DNA of 64,000 nt, from the NCBI GenBank assembly GCA_964391195.1, contig CAYMLG010000003.1, positions 62,001-126,000 of the forward strand, written 5' to 3'. This DNA comes from JAAYXE01 sp964391195 (GTDB lineage: Bacteria; Chloroflexota; Anaerolineae; Anaerolineales; UBA4823). The translations under genes and the position numbers were made by a program. The notes under the pieces are model-generated. The model was not told where the DNA came from. It saw only the letters and a program-made list of their open reading frames with translations, and searched no databases. Within the stretch, counting starts at the first letter, position 1. Every line of letters starts with the position of its first letter. Below are positions 49,927 through 59,045 of this stretch, in pieces.

Positions 49927-50622
49927 TCAAGGGATCGTGTAGCTGGCGCGCAGCGTGCCGCTGGCGTCGCGCAGTTCCACTGCATCGCCGGTCCGCCAGG
50001 CGGGCTCTTCCCGGTTCCAATACAGGGCGCTGGCCGTATCCACCCCGGCGCGAGTGTACACTTCCACCTGCGATCCGTCCTGGGCGAGCTGCAGACCAGG
50101 GAAAACGTACTCGTTCCCTCGTCCATCTTGCAATACCCAATTTAAAAACGATACCTGACCCTCGCCAAACTGGCGGATGACCACCCGCTCGGAACCGAGG
50201 TCGCCGATTCCCACCACCCCGATGATCTGCACGCCGGCCTCGGCTTGCGGGATCGGCGTTGGAGGGATGAGCAGCGCTTCTCCAGCGCCCAGGACCTGAT
50301 CTTGAGGGATGCCATTCACCGCCAGAAGTTCATCCAGGGAGACGTTGAACTGTTGGGCGATCTCGGCTAACGTCTGGTTGCTGGGGACCTGGTAGATAGT
50401 GTACACCGGGGTCGGAGTAGGCCCAGCTTCGGTCGGCGGTGCGGGGGAGGTCTCCGGTCCCACCCCACCGGCCGGCGACGAGGCGCGGGTAGCGGACTGA
50501 GGCACGAAGCCGCTTTGGGGAGTATGCAGGCGGTCCCAGGCATACAAGACGAACAATGTGGTACACGCCGATATCAATACGTTTAGGAGCAGGTAGGAAA
50601 ACAGGCGAGCAGTCTTGTTCAT
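49927..50622 (-). CDS. membrane-anchored LysM plus lamin-tail-domain protein
   Basis: 231 residues. One N-terminal transmembrane anchor (about 9-27), a Pro/Thr/Ala-rich spacer, a LysM domain (about 75-120, YQVPSNQTLAEIAQQFNVSLDELLAVNGI) and a C-terminal lamin-tail domain (about 131-231). The last has the signature RVVIRQFGEGQVSFLNWVLQDGRGNEYVFPGLQLAQDGSQVEVYTRAG and ends with WRTGDAVELRDASGTLRASYTIP. Lamin-tail domains occur on bacterial surface proteins and secreted nucleases. LysM suggests peptidoglycan contact. ATG 50622 has GGGAGG six bases upstream. It is divergent from the NYN gene. Confidence 0.84.
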   Translation of the reverse strand: MNKTARLFSYLLLNVLISACTTLFVLYAWDRLHTPQSGFVPQSATRASSPAGGVGPETSPAPPTEAGPTPTPVYTIYQVPSNQTLAEIAQQFNVSLDELLAVNGIPQDQVLGAGEALLIPPTPIPQAEAGVQIIGVVGIGDLGSERVVIRQFGEGQVSFLNWVLQDGRGNEYVFPGLQLAQDGSQVEVYTRAGVDTASALYWNREEPAWRTGDAVELRDASGTLRASYTIP

Positions 50623-50699
50623 CAACGGCCTCCCGGGAAATGATAGCATAATCTGACTTTTTGTGGTACCGCGAATTCCTGCCGCGCGCAGGCCTACGT

Positions 50700-50705
50700 T
50701 ATAAT
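50700..50705 (+). promoter_or_regulatory. -10 box of the NYN gene
   Basis: TATAAT ends seven bases before the ATG at 50713; no Shine-Dalgarno sequence is visible. The message is probably leaderless. Confidence 0.5.
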
Positions 50706-50712
50706 CTTCCCT

Positions 50713-51189
50713 ATGGGCTACCTCATAGACGGGCACAATCTGATCCCGAAAATCCCGGGGATGAGCCTGCGCATGGAAGACGACGAGCAAGAGTTGATCC
50801 AACTGCTGCAGGATTTCTCCCGATACAAGCGAAAAGAGATCGAAGTATTCTTCGATCAGGCCGCCATTGGGCAGGCGGGCAGCCAGCGGTACGGCCATGT
50901 ACGGGCGCACTTCGTGGTGCGCGGGCGCACCGCCGATCAGGCCATTCTATCCAGGCTGCGGAAATTGGGCCGGACGGCGCCCAACTGGACCGTGGTCAGT
51001 TCCGACCGGGCGGTGCAAAATGCAGCCCGCATGTACCGGGCCAACGTACTTTCATCCGAGCAGTTTTCGGCCCAACTGCAGACCATGCTGCACGCCAGCG
51101 GGGACGACCCGGGGGAGAAACGCGAGGCCCGGCTGAGCGAAGCCGAAGTGGACGAATGGCTCAAGCTGTTCAAAAGGGGGAAACAATGA
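50713..51189 (+). CDS. NYN-domain RNase (YacP-like)
   Basis: 158 residues with a PIN-like NYN nuclease fold. Acidic metal ligands: D6 in LIDGHNL, the Asp of VFFDQAA (about 48) and D of VVSSDRAVQ (about 98). IDGHNLI at the start and the C-terminal helix SEAEVDEWLKLFKRGK match YacP/Rae1-like proteins. Rae1 of Bacillus cleaves mRNA on ribosomes; the role here is not shown. It is alone between the divergent LysM gene and a hairpin-rich spacer. Confidence 0.83.
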   Translation: MGYLIDGHNLIPKIPGMSLRMEDDEQELIQLLQDFSRYKRKEIEVFFDQAAIGQAGSQRYGHVRAHFVVRGRTADQAILSRLRKLGRTAPNWTVVSSDRAVQNAARMYRANVLSSEQFSAQLQTMLHASGDDPGEKREARLSEAEVDEWLKLFKRGKQ

Positions 51190-51201
51190 CGGGAACAATT
51201 T

Positions 51202-51471
51202 GGACATTTTATGTCCGTATTCTAATATTATATTAATGTAATTATGGTCAAAATGAGTTATATTGTAACTGCCGACACCTGCCCTCCCTCTTATTGGTTA
51301 TACAGGTGTCGTGTCACCGGCCTCAGCTTACAGCACGCCCCCCCCGTGTTGCAGCTTCCGGTGGCCCTCCTTAGACTATCGGGCGTGCCCCCCCACGCCC
51401 GATAGTCTTTTAAAGAGAGTGGTTGTATTAGAGAGCGGGCGGAGAAACCGCCCGCTCTCTAATACAACCAT
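51202..51471. repeat. cluster of five hairpins in a 365-base spacer
   Basis: In order: GGACAT/ATGTCC (51202-51216); GACACCTG/CAGGTGTC (51274-51310); CACCGG/CCGGTG with inner CAGCACG/CGTGTTG (51315-51363); a 15-bp perfect stem with a six-C loop and TTTT after it (51374-51409); and a 23-bp perfect stem with AGAAA loop (51421-51471). It lies between the convergent NYN and SpoIIE-type genes. No coding frame of note is present. The fourth hairpin looks like a terminator. Confidence 0.7.
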
Positions 51472-51554
51472 CACGAAGAATGAGGGTTTGCCTGCACACC
51501 CGCCGTCGAAGCGACCACCTTTCAGATGCGCTGGTTGGCAACCGGAGCAGGTCC

Positions 51555-54500
51555 CTATTTTCTCTCGGGCAGGCGCCTGAGGGCCAGCAAGGTCAGATCG
51601 TCTGCGCGCGGGTGATTGCCCACAAACTCGCTCAGCGCCCGTTCAACAGCGTCTAGAACAGTCGTTGAATCCCCATCGTCTCCGCCATTCGGGCCGTTCG
51701 CGTCTTCGATGGCCTGCTGCAGCCCCTCCAGCCCGAACATGCGCCCATCTTCGGCAAAGGCTTCCGTCAGGCCATCGGTATACAAAACCAATAAATCGCC
51801 CGGCTCCAACACTATCTGGCGCTCTTCAATTACGGTGTTCTCCATCACTCCCAGCGCCATACCGCCGCGATGCAGCAGCTCAACTGGCCCATCTTCGCGG
51901 CGCTTTATCAGCGGCGGGTTGTGCCCGGCGTTCGCGTAGCGCAGTTCACCCGTCTCCAAGGAAAGCACGGCGTACACGATTGTCACGAACATCCCCTGGC
52001 GGGCGTCGGGCAGCAGGATATCATTCACCCGTTCGAGAACGGCCCCGGGTGAATCGGTCTCCTGGACCGCGGCGCGCACCAGGGTACGCACCAGGGTCAT
52101 GAACAGGGCTGCCGGCATCCCCTTATCGGCCACATCGGCAATCACCAGCCCCAGCCGTCCGCCGGGGAGTTCGAAGAAGTCATAGAAATCGCCCCCCACT
52201 TCGCGGGCTGTGCGCCAACGCACAGCCATGTCCCAGCCGGGGAGGTCGGGGATCTCGCTGGGCAGGAAAGTCCGCTGGATCTCGCGCGCCAGTTGGAACT
52301 CGCGCTCCAGGCGCTCGCGCTCCACCATTTCCCGCTGGAGCAGATCGTTCTGGATCGCCATCGCCGCCTGCTGTGAAATGCCGGTGGTGATTTCCAGGCG
52401 CTTCTCCCGCAGCCGGCGCAGCCCGCCGCTGCCGGTGAGCACATCCTGGACCAACGGTTCCGGCTCCTCCACCAGCAGCGCACCCAGCACATTGCCTTTT
52501 ATCGAAAGGGGGAAAGCCAGCAGCAGGCAGTTTTCACGCTCGAGGAGCTCATCAATTTCGTCCAGCTCGGGAACCGGGAGCTGCGCCCAGGCATCGGGAA
52601 CATCAGCGGAGGACTCGGGAAGCGGAAGGGCAACCAGGCTGTCCCAACGGCGAACGGCTTCCAGCAGAGGAAATTCTTCCGGGGTGAACTGCTCCCCTTC
52701 GGCCGTGCGAGAGACACCATACCCTTCGGCCAGGCGGAAGACCTGATAATCAGGGTCCCATAGGAAAATCAGGCTGCGCTTGACGCCAACCAGGATTGGG
52801 GTGATGCGGACAATGGAGCCCAGCGTCTCCTGGAGGTCGCTCGAGCTGACGACCGCCTGGGCAACCTGCAGCAGGGCGACCGAAACATAAGCTTCTTCCT
52901 GCTGAGATTTAAACAGGCGGATGTTCTCGACTGCGGTAGCCGTCTGGTGGGCAATGCCCTGCAAAATCGACAGGCGCTCCTCGAACAGCTCCTCGATGTT
53001 GTCATTGGCGCCGGTGCTGTACCCGACCAGCATCGCTCCGAGCACCTCTCCCCGAGCCAGGAGCGGCGCCAGCACCAGCCACTCGGCGATGCCGGGCTGT
53101 TCCGGATCGCTGCCCTGGAGGATACTCGCCAACAGCGGATCGTCCTCGGTGCTGTGGAGTACAATCGGGGCTTTCTCCTCCACCAGGCGATCGAAGGCGG
53201 GGATATCGCCGGGGGCAAAGCGCCAGCGCTCGACTTCGATCTGCTGCTCAGGCTCAAAGCCATAAGCCGCCGCCGGCACAAAAACTCCGTCTTCATCGAG
53301 CATGTATAGAGCGCAGCCTTTCACCCCTACCAGCATAGGAGTGATGCGGACGACCGTCGCCAGCAGCTCGGCCAGGTTGGTCAGAGACTGGGTGGCTTCG
53401 CTCACCTGGAGCAGCACCGTAGAAACCCAGGCCTGCTCGTGTGCAGCCTCATACAGGCGGGTGTTTTCGATCGCCACGGCGGCATAACTGGCAAAGGTGG
53501 CGGTCATCAGGCGGGCCTCGGCGCCGAACCGTCCGGAAGTCCGGTGCGCCAGCACCAGCACGCCCAAATGCTGGTCGCTCACCCGCAGAGGGGCGGCGAT
53601 GGCGGAATAATTGGAAGGGAACTGGAGGGCATGCCCAATCGGATCGAACCCGGCGGATCCCGTGCGGATCACGGGCCGGTCGGATTGGAGCGCTTCTAGA
53701 AACCAGGAAGCGAGGATCTCCTCGGCGGCGCTCTCCGCTTCCAACCCCAGGACCGGCAGCACCTCTTCCAGGCTCTGCCCCTGCTCCAGGCCCAGGCCGG
53801 TCAGATCGGCGCCGATATAGGCGGCCAGCCGCAGGGAGGATTCCACCGGGAAAGCAGATTCGCCGCCTCCGATCTCCAGATCTTCAGGCGAGAGTTCTTC
53901 ATCCAAAAGCCAGATGGCGGCCACATCGCAGGGCAAAACATTGTACAGCTTTTCGAGGATGGCATGCAGTACCTGCTCCAGGTCGGCATCTGCTGAGAGC
54001 AGTCCGGCAATCTCGTGCATGCCTTCGGCGACCTCGCGCCGCCAGGATTCTGAGCGGTATAGGGCTGCGTTGCGCATGGCGCCGGCGATATTGTCGGCCA
54101 GGGCTTCGAACAGGAAGCGGTCGTCCTCACCAAACGCGTTCAGGCGATCGCTCTGCACATCCAGTACACCCAGCACCTCCCCCATGAAGATGAGCGGCAC
54201 AGCAAGCTCCGAACGGGTATTCTCGGGCGGGAGGGAAGAAGGGCGGTAGCGAGGTTCACGCTCGACATCGTTCGCCACCACCATTTCTCCAGTGCGGGCC
54301 ACCCAAGGGATGATGCCGTGAGGGTCATCCAGGTCGTGAGCGAACTGCTGATCTTTGAAGAACTGGCTGCGGGGCCCGGTGCCGGCTTCATAGAAGATTT
54401 TACGCCGCCCGTGATGCACACTGAAGATGTGAACGTAAGGATAGCCAAAGTGACGCTGGATGAGATGAACCACTTCCGTGAGCAGTGCTTCTTCCTCCAG

Positions 54501-55658
54501 GATGGAAGTAATGGCGTTGCTCACATCATAAACAGCCTGAATCTGCTCGGCCCGGCGGCTCAACGCGGTGTACAGGCGGGCGCCTTCCACCGCCTGGGCA
54601 ATATTACCCGCCAGGCTGCGCAAGACGAGGATATCCGTCTCGTGAAAATCATCCACCTGATCGCTTTGCACATCGAGCACGCCGAGCACACGATCTTCCA
54701 CAGTTAAAGGAAAGGCAGCTTCAGAGCGGGTCTCCGGGAGGGCATCGAAGTAGCGATAGCGCGGCTCGCGGGTCACATCGTTGGCGATCACCTCTTCCCC
54801 CGACTGGGCAACCCAGCCGACCAGCCCCTGGCCAACGCGAATGTTTGGCGCCGGGCGTGCGGCCGGTGTACCGCCGGTCCTCTCCTCGGGTCCGGCGGCC
54901 CGGCGCAGTTGAAGCATATCCTGGCCGGGTTCCAGGGTGAAAATGGCGACGTAGTAATAATTGAAGGTGGTGAGGATGAGCCGGGTGATTTGGGTGGCGA
55001 GCTCGTCCAGGTCGCGCACATTGGCCACCCGCGCGCTCACCTGGCGGACCAGGGACAACTGCTGCAACCGCCAGCGCTCAACTGCCATCTGCCGGGCAGA
55101 CTGCAACGCCAGCCCTACCTGAACGCCGATCCCGTCCAGAATCTCCAGGTCGCCGGAGTCGAACCCGGGCGGGTTCTCTCGTTCCACCTGCAATATGCCG
55201 AGGACGGTAGGCCGGCGGGTCTCCGGATCTTCCGCCACGATGGGCAGAGCCACCTGGAGTATCTGGCAATCACCGCACTCCTCTCCAGCCTCTGGGGACA
55301 GCGGCTCGGGGCCATCCGGGCCAGCGAAGCAAGGCTGCTGTGATTGGTGAGCGCAAAGCATGAGGGGAGAAGCAGGCAGCGATGGGGCTGGGGCTGGCAA
55401 TTGTAATTCGCCCTGAGCGGCAGGGACATCGGGCGAGGTGGTTAACAGAAATAACTCATCCGCCAACCACATGCTCGCCTGGCCTTCCAGCAGGCGCGCC
55501 GCGGCCTGCACGATCAAATCGCGCTGCGCCAGCAGAGGGTGGATTGAATCACCCATCTCCCGGGTCGGAAACAGCAGTTGGGCGCCCAAGCGGAGAACTT
55601 CTTGCTGGCGAGCATGGGCGCCGGTGGATCTCGAACGACGCCCCTTGCGCCCACTCAC
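51555..55658 (-). CDS. six-GAF SpoIIE-type serine phosphatase
   Basis: 1367 residues. Six GAF-like sensory domains stand in a row (about 35-190, 205-365, 380-540, 550-735, 745-920, 925-1110). A coiled-coil linker (QREMVERERLEREFQLAREIQRTFLP) leads to the PPM/SpoIIE phosphatase domain (about 1140-1365). Metal-binding motifs are present: GGDFYDF, IADVADKGMPAALFM, YANAGHNPPL, LYTDGLTEA, and RADDLTLLAL. It should dephosphorylate the STAS protein encoded just upstream. The GTG start overlaps the stop of the anti-sigma kinase gene by four bases (GTGA). No membrane helix, so it senses cytoplasmic signals. Confidence 0.9.
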   Translation of the reverse strand: MSGRKGRRSRSTGAHARQQEVLRLGAQLLFPTREMGDSIHPLLAQRDLIVQAAARLLEGQASMWLADELFLLTTSPDVPAAQGELQLPAPAPSLPASPLMLCAHQSQQPCFAGPDGPEPLSPEAGEECGDCQILQVALPIVAEDPETRRPTVLGILQVERENPPGFDSGDLEILDGIGVQVGLALQSARQMAVERWRLQQLSLVRQVSARVANVRDLDELATQITRLILTTFNYYYVAIFTLEPGQDMLQLRRAAGPEERTGGTPAARPAPNIRVGQGLVGWVAQSGEEVIANDVTREPRYRYFDALPETRSEAAFPLTVEDRVLGVLDVQSDQVDDFHETDILVLRSLAGNIAQAVEGARLYTALSRRAEQIQAVYDVSNAITSILEEEALLTEVVHLIQRHFGYPYVHIFSVHHGRRKIFYEAGTGPRSQFFKDQQFAHDLDDPHGIIPWVARTGEMVVANDVEREPRYRPSSLPPENTRSELAVPLIFMGEVLGVLDVQSDRLNAFGEDDRFLFEALADNIAGAMRNAALYRSESWRREVAEGMHEIAGLLSADADLEQVLHAILEKLYNVLPCDVAAIWLLDEELSPEDLEIGGGESAFPVESSLRLAAYIGADLTGLGLEQGQSLEEVLPVLGLEAESAAEEILASWFLEALQSDRPVIRTGSAGFDPIGHALQFPSNYSAIAAPLRVSDQHLGVLVLAHRTSGRFGAEARLMTATFASYAAVAIENTRLYEAAHEQAWVSTVLLQVSEATQSLTNLAELLATVVRITPMLVGVKGCALYMLDEDGVFVPAAAYGFEPEQQIEVERWRFAPGDIPAFDRLVEEKAPIVLHSTEDDPLLASILQGSDPEQPGIAEWLVLAPLLARGEVLGAMLVGYSTGANDNIEELFEERLSILQGIAHQTATAVENIRLFKSQQEEAYVSVALLQVAQAVVSSSDLQETLGSIVRITPILVGVKRSLIFLWDPDYQVFRLAEGYGVSRTAEGEQFTPEEFPLLEAVRRWDSLVALPLPESSADVPDAWAQLPVPELDEIDELLERENCLLLAFPLSIKGNVLGALLVEEPEPLVQDVLTGSGGLRRLREKRLEITTGISQQAAMAIQNDLLQREMVERERLEREFQLAREIQRTFLPSEIPDLPGWDMAVRWRTAREVGGDFYDFFELPGGRLGLVIADVADKGMPAALFMTLVRTLVRAAVQETDSPGAVLERVNDILLPDARQGMFVTIVYAVLSLETGELRYANAGHNPPLIKRREDGPVELLHRGGMALGVMENTVIEERQIVLEPGDLLVLYTDGLTEAFAEDGRMFGLEGLQQAIEDANGPNGGDDGDSTTVLDAVERALSEFVGNHPRADDLTLLALRRLPERK

Positions 55659-56110
55659 CTATCCTTCTCCTTGCGCTTGATCATGGTTAAGACATTACAA
55701 CCCGTTCGTCCCCCTTCATCCGGGAAAAACTGAAAGCGTACTTCGTCCATCAACTGCCGCATAAAGAACAGACCTAACCCGCCCACTTCGCGCTCTTCCA
55801 AGGGCGCGCTCAGGTCGGGATCAGCGATGGCTTCCGGGTTGAAGGACCCCCCGCAATCTCTCATCTGGATCTTTAACGCATCCCCGACGATCTCGAACCG
55901 GCACTCCACTTCCTCGTCACACTCCTGCCCGTAAGCGTGCTCGATGATGTTGGTGAACGCTTCATCCACCGCCATCTGAACGGCGTAAATCGCTCTTTCA
56001 CCTAACCCGGCGTCCCGGGCGGTATCTCCGGCCAAATCGCGCAGTGGTTCCAGGCTGGCGTACTGAGCCTTAAAATTTTTGATACGTACCGGCGGTTCGG
56101 GCTTGGACAT
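55655..56110 (-). CDS. RsbW-like anti-sigma factor / serine kinase
   Basis: 151-residue HATPase_c_2 protein. N-box DEAFTNIIEHAYG with Mg-binding N54, G1 region RDCGGSFNP, and G2 REVGGLGLFFMRQLMDEV. Such proteins phosphorylate a STAS-domain antagonist and bind a sigma factor or other target. It lies between the STAS gene (108 bp upstream) and the SpoIIE-type phosphatase gene. No sigma factor gene is in the window, so its target may be encoded elsewhere or may not be a sigma factor. Confidence 0.88.
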   Translation of the reverse strand: MSKPEPPVRIKNFKAQYASLEPLRDLAGDTARDAGLGERAIYAVQMAVDEAFTNIIEHAYGQECDEEVECRFEIVGDALKIQMRDCGGSFNPEAIADPDLSAPLEEREVGGLGLFFMRQLMDEVRFQFFPDEGGRTGCNVLTMIKRKEKDR

Positions 56111-56219
56111 GAAAATTTACCAAAGTATAGGGCATGCACATCTGCGCTCCAGACGGGTTCCACCTCGCAGACGTACACCAACGTTCAATTCATAGATTGT
56201 CGGGGCTCCGGCTGGAAAA

Positions 56220-56555
56220 TTAAAAGTATCCGACGGATGCGATGACATCATCGAAAAACTTGAACAGCGGGACAAAACCGGCCAGATCCAGGGCTTCGTA
56301 GATCCGCTGAGGGACACGAGCCAACACGAGTTCCCCCCGATTGTACCGCTTGCAGGTCTTCTGGGTGTTGATCAGCACTCGCAGGCCTGCGCTCGACATA
56401 TAATCCACATCTTCCATATCCAGGACGATCTTGTAGCGACCGGCATTCAGGATTTCATCCATCGCCTCGGCCAGTTCTGGCGCAGTCAGGCTGTCGATTC
56501 TTCCGCTCGCCTTGACAAGGTCGCAGTGCTTATACTGTGTGGTGTTGATTTCCAT
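56220..56555 (-). CDS. STAS-domain anti-sigma factor antagonist
   Basis: 111 residues. The STAS core is DMEDVDYMSSAGLRVLINTQK (about 46-66), with S55 at the position phosphorylated in SpoIIAA-type proteins. Unphosphorylated protein is expected to bind the RsbW-like kinase and free its target. ATG 56555 has GGAGG seven bases upstream, and the frame upstream of it is discarded. Together with the next two genes it forms a complete partner-switching set. Confidence 0.9.
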   Translation of the reverse strand: MEINTTQYKHCDLVKASGRIDSLTAPELAEAMDEILNAGRYKIVLDMEDVDYMSSAGLRVLINTQKTCKRYNRGELVLARVPQRIYEALDLAGFVPLFKFFDDVIASVGYF

Positions 56556-56637
56556 TAACGATCCTCCGCTATGGATTATAAATTTTCCAGCAGGTATTTT
56601 TCTTGCATAGATAAGGCAGGAAGCCAAAAAGATTATA

Positions 56638-57522
56638 TCACGGTACACGCCCCTCCTGTTTTATCAGAATGCGGTTCCCTGCCGGATCTGCCAGATAAAA
56701 TCCCTCGTTGCTTTCATCTAAATGAAATTTCTGTCCTTGCAGGTGCGCTTTCAAAGCTTCCAGAGCTTCACGGTTGGGCAATACTAAGCTGTAGTAGCGC
56801 AGGCCGGTGGAAGAGGGCGGAGGCGGGGGGGCGCCGGCGCTGGACCAGGTGTTGAAACCAATGTGATGGTGATAGCCGCCGGCGGAGACAAACCCCGCCT
56901 GCCAGCCATAACGCTGCATGAGATCGAAGCCAAGCGTGTTCGTGTAAAAATCCTCGGCCTCCGGCAGATTGGACACGCGTAAGTGAACGTGCCCCATGCG
57001 GGTGCCTTCCGGCGCCGGGCTGAGGCGCTGTGGATCTCTCAAGTTTTCCTGTCCGTTTACTTCTGCAATCAACCCATCGAAATCAAGTGGCTCGGTGATC
57101 ATCTGTAGCTGCCCCTGGACCACAGGCCATTCATCCCTGGGCCGGTCCCGGTACAGCTCGATGCCATTCCCGTCCGGGTCGGCCAGGTAGATGGCTTCGC
57201 TCACTCCGTGATCTGAAGCGCCCTGGATCGGCCAATCCGTCAGAGCCAGGCGCTGTAGGGCCTGAGCCAGGGCCTGGCGGGAAGGGAACAGGACTGCCAT
57301 GTGGTAGAGCCCTGTGGAACGAACCGGAGGCGGAGGTGCAGCCGGATCCGCGAACAGGCGGATGAACACCCTGGAGCCTGCGCCTAAGCCGGCGGTTTCC
57401 TCCGACTGTTCGATTATATGCAGGCCCAATGCCTGCCGGTAAAAGTTCAACGACCGTCCGAGATCGGGCACCGTGAGCGCCACTTCGCCGGGGACGGTCT
57501 GTGGATGGATAGAAAAAGCCAT
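56638..57522 (-). CDS. two-domain VOC protein (CatE-like dioxygenase/glyoxalase fold)
   Basis: 294 residues made of two vicinal-oxygen-chelate modules pairs (about 12-130 and 170-290). Conserved parts: VPDLGRSLNFYRQALGL, GLYHMAVLFPSRQALAQAL, IYLADPDGNGIELYRDRP in the first half; MGHVHLRVSNLPEAEDFYTNTLGF and GGYHHHIGFNTW in the second. His and Glu residues in these segments could form a metal site as in CatE-type catechol 2,3-dioxygenases. The last metal-position Glu is not seen in the second half (GNRILIKQ). The substrate is unknown. AAGGAG precedes the ATG. Confidence 0.8.
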   Translation of the reverse strand: MAFSIHPQTVPGEVALTVPDLGRSLNFYRQALGLHIIEQSEETAGLGAGSRVFIRLFADPAAPPPPVRSTGLYHMAVLFPSRQALAQALQRLALTDWPIQGASDHGVSEAIYLADPDGNGIELYRDRPRDEWPVVQGQLQMITEPLDFDGLIAEVNGQENLRDPQRLSPAPEGTRMGHVHLRVSNLPEAEDFYTNTLGFDLMQRYGWQAGFVSAGGYHHHIGFNTWSSAGAPPPPPSSTGLRYYSLVLPNREALEALKAHLQGQKFHLDESNEGFYLADPAGNRILIKQEGRVP

Positions 57523-57620
57523 AGCTCAATCTCCTTTAATTTTGCCAAAGGAATCTGTTACAAAACAGCCACCCGCCTCTCCTGTTGCCATCCTGGTTCT
57601 CTCTGCGGATTTCTTTCCCC

Positions 57621-57649
57621 TTGACGTTTCGGTGATAGGGATTTATCGT
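57621..57649 (+). promoter_or_regulatory. promoter of the MFS gene
   Basis: TTGACG (57621-57626), 17-base spacer, TATCGT (57644-57649), about 50 bases before the start. Confidence 0.5.
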
Positions 57650-57701
57650 TAGAGAGCGCTGCCCAGCCGGCGATGTGCACTATACTCATCCAGGAGACGT
57701 T

Positions 57702-59045
57702 ATGAGCAACAAGCCTAGCTACCGCTGGTTCGTCGTAATCGTGTTCTTCGTTTTCATGCTGCTGCACCAGGCCGATAAACTACTCATCGGGCCGCTCACC
57801 ACCCCCATTATGGAACATTTTGGTATTGACGAGGTTCAGATGGGTGCGGTAACCACCGGCGCCCTTCTGGTTGGAGCTATATTTTACCCTCTGTGGGGAT
57901 ACCTGTACGATCGGTTTGCCCGCTCCAAGCTGCTGGCCCTCGCCTCCTTCATCTGGGGTTCAACCACCTGGCTGAGCGCCATCGCCCCCACCTACCCCAC
58001 ATTCCTGGCAACCCGCGCCTCCACCGGGATCGATGACTCGAGCTATCCGGGGATCTACAGCCTGGTTACCGACTACTTTAGTCCCACTTTGCGCGGCAAA
58101 GTGTATGGGATGCTCCAGCTCTCGCAACCACTCGGCTATATGGCCGGATTGATTGTCGCCACGCTGCTTTCAGGCATGATCGGGTGGCGAGGGGTGTTCT
58201 ATATCACCGGTTCTCTGGGGATATTCCTGGCAGTCGTGATCTTCCTGGGGGTAAAAGAAGCACCCCGCGGCCAGAGTGAACCCGAGATGCAGGGGCTGGA
58301 ACAGGTGGGCATTTACCGCTTCGATAAGCGAGTGGCCCTCGGCCTGTTCCGCAAGCGCAGCCTGATCTTGCTCTTTATGCAAGGGTTCGTCGGCGTATTC
58401 CCCTGGAATGTGATCACTTACTGGTTCTTCCGTTATCTGGAAACCGAACGCGGTTACGCCCAGGATACGATCCTGGTCACAATGGCGCCGGCGATCCTGG
58501 TGCTGGCTGCGGGTTACTTCGTCGGCGGGGCTTTGGGCGACTTCTTCTTCAAGCGCACGCCGCGCGGCCGGATGCTGGTCTCGATGGCTGCAGTGCTGAT
58601 TGGGGCTGTGCTGCTCTCGATCACGATGAACGTCCCGCTGGAAAACCAGGCGCTGTTCACGGGGATGCTGATGCTCACCGCCCTGTTCATCCCCTTCGCC
58701 TCGGCGAATGTGATCGCGACGGTGTACGATATCACCCTGCCAGAAGTGCGCAGCACGGCGCTGGCAATCCAATACTTTATCGAAAACGGTGGAGCGGCAT
58801 TTGCGCCGCTGTTAGCCGGGTTCATCGCCCGAGACGCTTCACTCGGCTACGCGATACTGGTTATCTGCGTGTCCGCCTGGATCCTGGGCTCGATCATCCT
58901 GGCCTTCACCACCTACTTCGTACCCGAAGATATCCGCACGCTGCGCCAGCAGATGCAGGAACGAGCAGAACTGGAAAGGAAACTCCAGGCATTCTCGCCC
59001 GAGCAGCGACCGGCCACATCCCAGCCGGCCGCTAACGCCAGGTAA
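57702..59045 (+). CDS. major facilitator superfamily transporter
   Basis: 447 residues with 12 predicted membrane helices and a central loop at about 190-215. Motif A lies between helices 2 and 3 (GYLYDRFARSKLLAL). The N-terminal part (DKLLIGPLTTPIMEHFGIDEVQMGAVTTG) and SYPGIYSLVTDYFSPTLRGKVYGML resemble the Spinster/hexuronate-type branch. The substrate is not deducible. AGGAG precedes ATG 57702. The last 14 bases overlap the 3' end of the convergent DnaA-domain gene. Confidence 0.85.
   Translation: MSNKPSYRWFVVIVFFVFMLLHQADKLLIGPLTTPIMEHFGIDEVQMGAVTTGALLVGAIFYPLWGYLYDRFARSKLLALASFIWGSTTWLSAIAPTYPTFLATRASTGIDDSSYPGIYSLVTDYFSPTLRGKVYGMLQLSQPLGYMAGLIVATLLSGMIGWRGVFYITGSLGIFLAVVIFLGVKEAPRGQSEPEMQGLEQVGIYRFDKRVALGLFRKRSLILLFMQGFVGVFPWNVITYWFFRYLETERGYAQDTILVTMAPAILVLAAGYFVGGALGDFFFKRTPRGRMLVSMAAVLIGAVLLSITMNVPLENQALFTGMLMLTALFIPFASANVIATVYDITLPEVRSTALAIQYFIENGGAAFAPLLAGFIARDASLGYAILVICVSAWILGSIILAFTTYFVPEDIRTLRQQMQERAELERKLQAFSPEQRPATSQPAANAR

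Noticed and set aside
50623..50910. N-terminal extension of the LysM/lamin-tail protein
   Set aside because: It is antisense to the NYN gene; ATG 50622 has a strong ribosome site and starts a clean membrane anchor.
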